Source of the DNA: Akkermansiaceae bacterium UBA4589
GTDB taxonomy: Bacteria; Verrucomicrobiota; Verrucomicrobiia; Verrucomicrobiales; Akkermansiaceae
NCBI GenBank assembly: GCA_002387565.1
Contig: DGJT01000021.1
Coordinates: 1-5,195 of the forward strand
Length of the DNA stretch: 5,195 bases
Reading direction: 5' to 3'
A model generated the notes under the pieces. That model had not been told where the DNA came from and did not search any database. It worked only from the letters and a program-made list of their open reading frames with translations. The translations under genes were made by a program, and so were the position numbers. Within the stretch, counting starts at the first letter, position 1. The number at the start of each line of letters is the position of its first letter. Shown here in pieces: positions 1 through 4,871 of this stretch.

Positions 1-39
1 ATTAATGATTCTGTTAATACAGCTATAAAAAATACAACT

Positions 40-603
40 ATGAGTACTACTGAAGTTTCTGATATCGAACTTGTCTTGCACACAACTAAAGGTGACATTA
101 AGGCTACATTTTTTGCCTCTAAAGCTCCTATTACTTGTGCTAACTTTCTCAACCTTGCACAACGTGGTTATTACGATGGTGTTGCTTTTCACCGTGTGAT
201 TGCTGATTTTATGCTTCAAGGTGGTGACCCAACTGAGTCAGGTCGTGGAGGTCCTGGTTATAGATTTGCCGATGAATTTCATCCAGAGCTTAAGCACACG
301 AAAAAAGGTATCTTTTCAATGGCTAATGCAGGTCCAGGCACGAATGGTTCACAATTCTTCATTACTTTGGCGCCTACAGGTTTTCTTGATGGTCGTCACG
401 CTGTGTTTGGCGAGGTAACGGAAGGTTTTGATGTACTTGATGATATTTTAGGTAAACTTAATACAGGAGAACCTGGTGGTAAAGTCGACCCTAAAGGCGA
501 AGGCGATAAAATTAAGTCTATCACTATCAATGGAGATACATCTGCTTTATTTGCAGCTCAAGCTGAAAACATTGAATACTGGAACAGTGTTTTAGACAAA
601 TAA
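40..603 (+). CDS. Cyclophilin-type peptidyl-prolyl cis-trans isomerase
   Basis: Catalyses cis-trans isomerisation of X-Pro bonds during protein folding. The 187-residue protein is almost entirely one cyclophilin domain (about residues 10-165). The signature FHRVIADFMLQGGDP spans 50-64, giving the active-site Arg52, Phe57, Met58 and Gln60 (human CypA R55, F60, M61, Q63). NGSQFFI at 102-108 and FLDGRHAVFG at 115-124 supply the rest of the pocket, with His120 equivalent to CypA His126. The position of CypA Trp121 is Phe115, as in many bacterial cyclophilins, which usually means weak cyclosporin binding. No signal peptide or membrane segment is visible, so it is probably cytoplasmic. A short tail (about 166-187) follows the domain. 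The reading frame is open upstream to the window edge, so an N-terminal extension cannot be excluded, but ATG at 40 gives a normal family length. No Shine-Dalgarno is present; TATAAA at 24-29 could be a -10 box close to the start. Glycine codons are mostly GGT, as expected of a well-expressed gene. Confidence 0.95.
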   Translation: MSTTEVSDIELVLHTTKGDIKATFFASKAPITCANFLNLAQRGYYDGVAFHRVIADFMLQGGDPTESGRGGPGYRFADEFHPELKHTKKGIFSMANAGPGTNGSQFFITLAPTGFLDGRHAVFGEVTEGFDVLDDILGKLNTGEPGGKVDPKGEGDKIKSITINGDTSALFAAQAENIEYWNSVLDK

Positions 604-626
604 TTTATATTTCATTTTCTTTTTTC

Positions 627-663
627 AAAATAGCCAATTTCTTCGGAGGTTGGCTATTTTTTT
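627..663 (+). terminator. Intrinsic terminator of the cyclophilin gene (UUCG tetraloop)
   Basis: The arms 627-641 and 646-660 pair over 15 bp: AAAATAGCCAA with TTGGCTATTTT, then two T·G wobbles, T-A and C-G. They close on the tetraloop C(UUCG)G at 641-646. A run of seven T (657-663) follows on the plus strand. It lies 24 bp after the cyclophilin stop codon, so that gene and the glutamine synthetase gene are probably separate transcription units. Confidence 0.9.
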
Positions 664-666
664 GCT
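651..666 (+). promoter_or_regulatory. Possible sigma-54 (-24/-12) promoter for glutamine synthetase
   Basis: TGGC at 651-654 and TTGCT at 662-666 match the sigma-54 consensus TGGCAC-N5-TTGCW, with the required GG-N10-GC spacing (GG 652-653, GC 664-665). Transcription would begin near 676, giving a leader of about 110 nt. Sigma-54 control of glutamine synthetase is well known in other bacteria. The site lies entirely in the 3' arm and T-run of the preceding terminator, so both halves could be by-products of that structure. I see no obvious NtrC-type palindrome nearby. Confidence 0.25.
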
Positions 667-700
667 TTGGTTTAATAGGCTTGGGCGCTATTTTTCGGAT

Positions 701-733
701 TTGACTTGTCTTTTTAAGCTAAGAGTTTACTAT
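701..733 (+). promoter_or_regulatory. Candidate sigma-70-type promoter for glutamine synthetase
   Basis: Possible -35 elements are TTGACT (701-706, five of six consensus bases) or the overlapping TTGTCT (706-711, four of six). A possible -10 is TACTAT (728-733, four of six). The 706-711/728-733 pair has an acceptable 16-bp spacer; the better -35 at 701 would be 21 bp away, which is too long. Transcription would start near 740, leaving a leader of about 47 nt before the ATG at 787. Confidence 0.35.
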
Positions 734-747
734 GTCTGCTCATTAGA

Positions 748-764
748 AACTGTTTTTCACAGTT
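748..764 (+). other. Small hairpin in the glutamine synthetase leader
   Basis: AACTGT (748-753) and ACAGTT (759-764) form a perfect 6-bp inverted repeat around the 5-nt loop TTTTC, 22 bp upstream of the start codon. It could be a short RNA hairpin or a dyad operator. Its small size makes chance a real possibility, and no known riboswitch resembles it. Confidence 0.25.
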
Positions 765-786
765 CTTTAATTTAAATAATATTATT

Positions 787-1803
787 ATGTCTAAAGCTAA
801 ACTCGAATACATCTGGCTTGATGGTTTTCAACCAACACAAGGCCTTAGAAGTAAGACTAAAATCGTTAGTGATTTTGGCGGTACGTTAGAAGAATGCCCA
901 ATGTGGTCATTTGACGGTTCTTCAACACAACAAGCAGAAGGTGGTGCCTCTGATTGTCTCCTTAAACCAGTAGCTATCTATCCAGATCCAGCTCGCATCA
1001 ATGCTTACCTCGTTATGACTGAGGTTCTTAATGCAGATGGTACGCCACATGAAACAAATGGTCGTGCTACTATCCAAGATGATGATAACGATTTTTGGTT
1101 TGGTTTTGAGCAAGAGTATTTCATCTATGATCCAGAGACGAACCTTCCTTTAGGTTTCCCAGCTGGTGGTTATGCAGCTCCACAAGGTCCTTACTATTGT
1201 GGTGTTGGCGGTAAGTCGGCTTATGGTCGTGATATTGTAGAAGAGCATTTAGACCTTTGCTTAGAGGCAGGTTTGAATGTCGAAGGTATCAACGCAGAAG
1301 TAGCTTCTGGTCAGTGGGAATTCCAATGCTTTGCTAAAGGCGCTAAAGAAGCTGGTGATGAAATCTGGTTAGGTCGTTACCTCCTTGAGAGAACAGTTGA
1401 GCAATACGGTTACTACATCGTATGGCATCCAAAACCTCTTGGTGATACTGATTGGAATGGTTCAGGTATGCATGCTAACTTCTCTAACTCAGTACTTCGT
1501 GAGTGTGGTGACCAAAAAACTTATGAAACAATTTGTGAAGCCTTCGGTGGTGACAGAATTGCTCCTCATATTGCAGTGTACGGTGCCTTTAACGATCAGC
1601 GTTTAACAGGTAAGCACGAAACACAATCTATCGATCAGTTCTCTTATGGAGTTTCTGACCGTGGTGCGTCAATTCGTATCCCAATTGCTACTGTTGAAAG
1701 CGGTTGGAAAGGTTGGTTAGAAGATAGACGTCCAGCGTCTAACGGCGATCCTTACAAGATTTCTGCTGAAATCATTAAAACAGTAAAGAGCGCAAAAATC
1801 TAA
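787..1803 (+). CDS. glnII: Glutamine synthetase, type II (GSII, eukaryote-type)
   Basis: ATP-dependent condensation of glutamate and ammonia to glutamine, the entry point of nitrogen assimilation in the cytoplasm. The 338-residue length and the motifs are those of GSII, not of the roughly 470-residue GSI or the larger GSIII. The N-terminal beta-grasp region has EYIWLDG (7-13), LRSKT (20-24), FDGSSTQQA (42-50) and the SD...LKPVA segment (55-63). The catalytic domain has FGFEQEY (105-111) with metal-binding Glu108/Glu110, NAEVASGQWEFQ (169-180) with Glu171/Glu178, NGSGMHANFS (224-233) with His229, the LTGKHET loop (273-279), DRGASIRIP (291-299) and LEDRRPASNGDPY (311-323). The C-terminal adenylylation loop of GSI is absent, so adenylylation is not expected; control is more likely transcriptional. 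Glycine codons are almost all GGT, a sign of high expression. It stands between two strong terminators and is probably monocistronic. No Shine-Dalgarno precedes the ATG; the leader ends in pure A/T. Confidence 0.97.
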   Translation: MSKAKLEYIWLDGFQPTQGLRSKTKIVSDFGGTLEECPMWSFDGSSTQQAEGGASDCLLKPVAIYPDPARINAYLVMTEVLNADGTPHETNGRATIQDDDNDFWFGFEQEYFIYDPETNLPLGFPAGGYAAPQGPYYCGVGGKSAYGRDIVEEHLDLCLEAGLNVEGINAEVASGQWEFQCFAKGAKEAGDEIWLGRYLLERTVEQYGYYIVWHPKPLGDTDWNGSGMHANFSNSVLRECGDQKTYETICEAFGGDRIAPHIAVYGAFNDQRLTGKHETQSIDQFSYGVSDRGASIRIPIATVESGWKGWLEDRRPASNGDPYKISAEIIKTVKSAKI

Positions 1804-1825
1804 TTAGATTTTCTAATTAAATAAG

Positions 1826-1861
1826 AGAGGTTGGTTCCGAAAGGAATCAGCCTCTTTTTTT
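1826..1861 (+). terminator. Intrinsic terminator of glutamine synthetase (GAAA tetraloop)
   Basis: AGAGGTTGGTTCC (1826-1838) pairs fully with GGAATCAGCCTCT (1843-1855), including two G·U wobbles, around a GAAA (GNRA) loop at 1839-1842. Seven T (1855-1861) follow. Read on the minus strand the wobbles become A·C mismatches and the T-run is poor, so it should act on the rightward transcript and only weakly, if at all, on the convergent eboE message. A minor 8-bp AT-rich hairpin (1801-1808/1812-1819) overlaps the stop codon just before it. Confidence 0.9.
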
Positions 1862-1901
1862 GTTTCAATTCATTTAAGATTTTGTAACTGCAGTCTCTTT
1901 T

Positions 1902-3098
1902 TTATTTATTTAGTTCGTTGATGAGCCATTGGTACTCATCACGAATTTGCAACTCAATAGGTTGCTTGAGCTCTGTAGGTAGAACGCCCCAAGTATAGGT
2001 TTCTATTTCTAAATGTGGGCAGAGATCTGGGTTAGCCTGATAAGCTTTACAGATATCAATGAGGAAATCTTGGGTGCTTAGCAGAGAACAACTCAATTCA
2101 GAGCTAGCAACCCCAATAGGGATATGAAAGTGCACACGCCATTCTTGTGATTGCCTGAGTAGGCTAGCATCTTCTTCAATAGCTAAAAAAGCAGCGGGTA
2201 AGTCAGAATAACGAATAATAGAGCCATCAAGAGTTTGGATAAGTACTTGGTGCAGATAAGTAGGCTCAACAAATTCTTTGAGTTTATTAAGAGCTTCTGG
2301 ATTATTGGGGTTGAGCTTAAGTGCGCATGAGGCGTGCACTTTTGAAATTCGTATATCGTGTTTAGCAAATAAAGCTAAGCTGTCTGTGCAGTCTTCGTAC
2401 TCGAGTGCAAAATGGCAGGTATCTAGATTGAGCCCAATCGTTTTTTGGATGAGGGTTTGATGCTCAGCTGGACAAAAAGCACGAAAGCGTTTAAAGAAAT
2501 CTAGTGTTTCTTGAGTATTTTCAAAATGACCGAGCGGTTCAGGCTCTAAGCCTAGGTGTAAGTCTACATCATAGTTTAACATGAGTTCTTCCATGTAGAG
2601 AGAGAGCTCTAAGAGCTGAGAAAATGCAAAGCTTTCATCGATATTAAAGCTTTTAAAGGAAAGTGGAAGGGTCGATACAGAAAGAGAATTAGAATGACTG
2701 TGAATTTCGCAGAGGATTTTAAAGAGTTGTTTGGTATAAGTTAAGCGTTCAGGGGCTGACCAGTCAGGACGGTATACCTGCTCTTTGACGCTGGTGTTGT
2801 GAAATTCTCCATAAGGAAAGCCATTGATAGTAAATACATAGCAATTATGTTCTTGTAACCATGCTTTAAATTGCTGGATGAGCTCTGGCTGATCAGTGAG
2901 GTCTTGTGCTGATTGTGCAGAGAGGCGTAATCCTATAGCGTACGGAGCGTCAGCTTTGAGTGAGCCTTGCTCAATGAGTAATTGTTTAACCTTAAGTGTA
3001 TGCACTTCTAAAGCGTGCAGCGTATCAATCCAATTCTCAGCAGGATGGCAATTGGTGCAATAAGCTAGATCAAGGTTAGGGTAAGAGTCAAGTTTCAT
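1902..3098 (-). CDS. eboE: EboE-like TIM-barrel protein (metabolite traffic protein family)
   Basis: A 398-residue soluble protein of the xylose-isomerase-like TIM-barrel (sugar phosphate isomerase/epimerase) superfamily. The N-terminal LAYCTNCHPAENW (11-23) resembles the EboE signature. Likely barrel and metal-site segments are NGFPYGEFH (92-100), LGLEPEPLG (182-190), NLDTCHFALEYED (224-236, Asp226 and His229), KVHASCAL (253-260, His255), VHFHIPI (322-328) and EIETYTWGVLP (364-374, Glu366). Assigning these as metal ligands is inference. In known ebo clusters EboE accompanies a UbiA-like prenyltransferase (EboC), a TatD-like hydrolase (EboB) and others, and the set is linked to moving precursors of secondary metabolites to the periplasm; the enzymatic role of EboE itself is not settled. 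None of those partners is in this window. The start lies 11 bp after the dus stop, so the two are probably co-transcribed. No Shine-Dalgarno and no strong terminator of its own are visible. A generic sugar isomerase is the alternative. Confidence 0.82.
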   Translation of the reverse strand: MKLDSYPNLDLAYCTNCHPAENWIDTLHALEVHTLKVKQLLIEQGSLKADAPYAIGLRLSAQSAQDLTDQPELIQQFKAWLQEHNCYVFTINGFPYGEFHNTSVKEQVYRPDWSAPERLTYTKQLFKILCEIHSHSNSLSVSTLPLSFKSFNIDESFAFSQLLELSLYMEELMLNYDVDLHLGLEPEPLGHFENTQETLDFFKRFRAFCPAEHQTLIQKTIGLNLDTCHFALEYEDCTDSLALFAKHDIRISKVHASCALKLNPNNPEALNKLKEFVEPTYLHQVLIQTLDGSIIRYSDLPAAFLAIEEDASLLRQSQEWRVHFHIPIGVASSELSCSLLSTQDFLIDICKAYQANPDLCPHLEIETYTWGVLPTELKQPIELQIRDEYQWLINELNK

Positions 3099-3109
3099 AA
3101 AAATAAGGT

Positions 3110-4129
3110 TTATAAATCTATATTGCTTTCTAGTTCTTTTTGCGAAGGTTGATAATTCATATACTCCTCGCTGAGTTGGCGTACCGCATCGAGTGAGTCT
3201 AATTGAGAGAGCCTAGCTCGTAATGGTTTAGCATGAGGGAAGCTCTTGCAATAAATCATGAGGCGTGAGCGCATAGATGTGAGTGTCTGGCGCTCTGAGC
3301 CATAACGATTACTTTCTATAGCTAATTCACAGTGACGTAGAATAAATGCCCAACGTTCCTCAATAGAGGGAGGCTCTAGGTGCTCACCTGTGGCTAAGTA
3401 ATGCTTGGCCTCTTTAAATACCCAAGGATATTGCATGGCAGCTCTGCCTATCATGACGCCTGAAACTGCGGTAGTCTTTTTGATGCGTTCGATATCTTGA
3501 CCATTATGAATGTCGCCATTGCCAATAATAGGTACAGGAATGTTCTCAGCACATTCATTAATAATACCCCAGTTAGCAAGACCACTGTAACTTTGAGCAC
3601 GTGTGCGTCCATGAATAGCTATAGCTTCGATTCCTGCATCAACAAGTTGCTTACAGATTTCTATAGCATTGATGCTGTTCTCGTCCCAACCAATGCGAAT
3701 TTTTGCGGTTACAGGAACTTGACCATTGACGCCTTTGACAATATCAGAGGCCACTTGGTGGACTAAGCCACAATCTCTTAACAGAGAAGACCCTCCATTC
3801 TTAGAAACTACTTTTTTTACAGGGCAGCCAAAATTGATATCAATAAAGTCAGGTTTTTTCCAATCAATGATTTTATTAGCAGCTTCTCCCATACGAGTTC
3901 CATCAGCTCCGAAGAGTTGGATTCCAATGGGGTGCTGATCATCGCCAAATTCGGTGTATTTTTTGGTGCGTGAGTCTTCGCGTAGGATGCCTTCGGCAGA
4001 TACAAATTCAGTTACAAGAACATCGGCACCTAATTCTTTGCAAATTTGGCGAAAGGTAATATCCGTCACTCCAGCCATAGGAGCTAGATATAGAGGGAAT
4101 TGATTGTTTTCAAACCAAGGTAGTGCCAT
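3110..4129 (-). CDS. dusB: tRNA-dihydrouridine synthase, DusB-like
   Basis: FMN- and NADPH-dependent reduction of uridine to dihydrouridine in the tRNA D-loop region. The 339-residue protein starts with the FMN-binding TIM barrel: LAPMAGVTD (15-23), the catalytic INFGCPVKKV (98-107... with Cys102 as general acid), KIRIGW (143-148), IHGRTRAQSYSG (172-183), GNGDI (203-207) and GVMIGRAAMQYPWVF (224-238). A helical tRNA-binding tail (about 255-330) includes MRSRLMIYCKSFP (286-298). I chose ATG at 4129: the frame reaches back to a TTG at 4165, but that codon abuts the T-run of the upstream terminator and falls in the likely -35 box. From ATG the protein begins MALPWFENNQ shortly before the conserved core, as usual in this family. 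Promoter placement suggests a leaderless or nearly leaderless message. It heads a probable two-gene operon with eboE; the two have no evident shared function. Assignment to DusB rather than another bacterial Dus subfamily rests on the GCPVKKV pattern and the length. Confidence 0.93.
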   Translation of the reverse strand: MALPWFENNQFPLYLAPMAGVTDITFRQICKELGADVLVTEFVSAEGILREDSRTKKYTEFGDDQHPIGIQLFGADGTRMGEAANKIIDWKKPDFIDINFGCPVKKVVSKNGGSSLLRDCGLVHQVASDIVKGVNGQVPVTAKIRIGWDENSINAIEICKQLVDAGIEAIAIHGRTRAQSYSGLANWGIINECAENIPVPIIGNGDIHNGQDIERIKKTTAVSGVMIGRAAMQYPWVFKEAKHYLATGEHLEPPSIEERWAFILRHCELAIESNRYGSERQTLTSMRSRLMIYCKSFPHAKPLRARLSQLDSLDAVRQLSEEYMNYQPSQKELESNIDL

Positions 4130-4136
4130 GGCTTGG

Positions 4137-4165
4137 ATTAAAAAGTAAGCTTGATAAATTAACAA
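4137..4165 (-). promoter_or_regulatory. Promoter for dusB-eboE
   Basis: On the minus strand TTGTTA (4165-4160, four of six to TTGACA) is followed after exactly 17 bp by TTTAAT (4142-4137, five of six to TATAAT). Only 7 nt separate the -10 box from the ATG at 4129, so transcription would start at or within a few bases of the start codon. The -35 box directly follows the T-run of the EF-hand gene's terminator. Confidence 0.55.
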
Positions 4166-4166
4166 T

Positions 4167-4198
4167 AAAAAAACCAGTGAAGTATTACCTTCACTGGT
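4167..4198 (-). terminator. Intrinsic terminator of the EF-hand gene
   Basis: ACCAGTGAAG and CTTCACTGGT form a perfect 10-bp stem (4173-4182 with 4189-4198) around a 6-nt loop. On the minus strand seven T (4173-4167) follow. It begins 25 bp after the EF-hand stop codon and separates that gene from dusB. Confidence 0.9.
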
Positions 4199-4223
4199 CT
4201 TTAGTTATCATGAATAGAATTGA

Positions 4224-4511
4224 TTAAGCTTCTTTTTTAGCTTTGATTGCCGCTTTAGCAGCTGCTCGTTCTGCTTCTGAGAGTTTGCCGTCACCATCAG
4301 TGTCATGCTTAGCTACCATTTCTTTTCTATGGGCTTTAGCAGTTGCTCGTTCTGCTTCTGAGAGCTTGCCATCACCATTTGCATCGAATTTTTTAAGCAT
4401 GTAGGCTTTGGCTTTTTCTCCTTTTTTGCAATTTTCGCAATTTTCACCTGCAAATGCACTTGAGCCCAAAATAAGGGCTGTTGAACCGAGTAATGTTAAT
4501 AATAATTTCAT
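4224..4511 (-). CDS. Small secreted EF-hand calcium-binding protein
   Basis: A 95-residue protein with a clear Sec signal peptide: Lys2, a hydrophobic stretch about 3-17, and SSAFA before a likely cleavage after Ala21. The mature part would be about 74 residues, probably periplasmic. Two canonical 12-residue EF-hand loops follow: DANGDGKLSEAE at 43-54 (ligand positions D43, N45, D47, K49, S51, E54) and DTDGDGKLSEAE at 70-81 (D70, D72, D74, K76, S78, E81). Both have Asp at position 1 and Glu at position 12, so calcium binding is likely. The mature N-terminus carries a CENC pair (Cys25, Cys28), possibly a disulfide or metal site; the cysteines do not form a lipobox. Beyond the loops the chain is rich in Ala, Lys and Glu and probably helical. 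The role is unknown: calcium buffering or a calcium-dependent envelope function are both possible. It is monocistronic by its own terminator and divergent from the hydrolase gene. No Shine-Dalgarno is present. Confidence 0.88.
   Translation of the reverse strand: MKLLLTLLGSTALILGSSAFAGENCENCKKGEKAKAYMLKKFDANGDGKLSEAERATAKAHRKEMVAKHDTDGDGKLSEAERAAAKAAIKAKKEA
4252..4378 (-). repeat. Tandem EF-hand duplication visible in DNA
   Basis: The segments 4252-4297 and 4333-4378 are 46 bp long and differ at only three positions (4262/4343, 4284/4365, 4290/4371). Two differences are synonymous (Lys and Asp codons) and one changes Thr to Ala. The core GCTCGTTCTGCTTCTGAGAG is identical at 4264-4283 and 4345-4364. 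The 81-bp period equals 27 codons, the distance between the two calcium loops. Confidence 0.85.
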
Positions 4512-4871
4512 AGTATTTTTTAGTTAGGGTTAATTAGCTAACACTTTGTTATGCTATCTTAATGAGCGGACGGCCAGAAAATATATGTTTATTTTTTTCT
4601 TCATTTTAAAATTATGAGTGAGATTAGGCTATTAGATATTTAGCAGTTTTCAAGCTAGATTTTATATAACTTAGTGGAAGGCTAAGGTGAGTTTTTGTCT
4701 ATTTATCTCATCTTGGCTTTTTTTTATTTTGTTGCATTAGCAAGTTGAATCCGCCAACTCAAAAATTAAAAAATCTTCAATTATAAAAAACTTACAAAGT
4801 TTGAACTTGACCTAACTACTTACACAAGGTTGCATGGTATGAAAGAATCTAAACCATATTTAAAATAAATT
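4512..4871. other. Divergent intergenic region, 360 bp, no convincing ORF
   Basis: Very AT-rich spacer between the leftward EF-hand gene and the rightward hydrolase gene; it must hold the promoters of both. I checked ATG-initiated frames on both strands and found only tiny ones, such as 15 codons from 4562, 9 codons from 4614 and 9 codons from 4839 (stop at 4866-4868, in the hydrolase frame). None has a ribosome-binding site. TTGACC at 4807-4812 and an extended -10-like TGGTATGAA at 4835-4843 are suggestive but badly spaced; TAAAAT at 4861-4866 is close to the hydrolase start. TTAGCA (4640-4645) with TATATA (4663-4668), 17 bp apart, is a weak promoter candidate just before the unpaired terminator. 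No tRNA or known structured RNA was recognised. Confidence 0.6.
4681..4725 (+). terminator. Unpaired plus-strand intrinsic terminator
   Basis: GCTAAGGTGAG (4681-4691) pairs along its full 11 bp with CTCATCTTGGC (4707-4717), with two G·U wobbles, around a 15-nt loop. Eight T (4718-4725) follow. The T-run fixes its direction as rightward. No rightward gene precedes it within 2.8 kb; it lies 146 bp before the hydrolase start. It may end a small RNA or act as an attenuator in the hydrolase leader. Confidence 0.65.

Noticed and set aside
1862..1901. Separate minus-strand terminator for eboE
   Set aside because: No hairpin with a T-run is visible between the eboE stop and the glutamine synthetase terminator; that terminator read backward has two mismatches and a weak T-run.
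3497..3938. Plus-strand ORFs of 89 and 70 codons inside dusB
   Set aside because: They lie antisense to a well-conserved enzyme, have no recognisable motifs, and are explained as shadow frames.
4130..4165. Longer dusB reading frame starting at TTG 4165 (12 extra residues)
   Set aside because: The TTG falls in the likely -35 box directly after the EF-hand terminator, has no ribosome-binding site, and adds residues outside the usual family start.
4427..4439. Lipoprotein or c-type haem attachment at the CENC of the EF-hand protein
   Set aside because: The residues before Cys25 and Cys28 do not form a lipobox, and the motif lacks the His of CxxCH; CxxCK haem sites are known only in special enzymes.
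4562..4609. 15-codon ORF upstream of the unpaired terminator
   Set aside because: No ribosome-binding site and no recognisable peptide; too short to separate from chance, though it could matter if a transcript is shown here.
4743..4759. Inverted repeat AGTTG/CAACT in the hydrolase upstream region
   Set aside because: Only 5 bp with a 7-nt loop; not distinguishable from chance.
4839..4868. 9-codon ORF ending 3 nt before the hydrolase start and in the same frame
   Set aside because: A leader peptide is conceivable, but short ORFs are expected by chance in AT-rich DNA and nothing marks it as translated.
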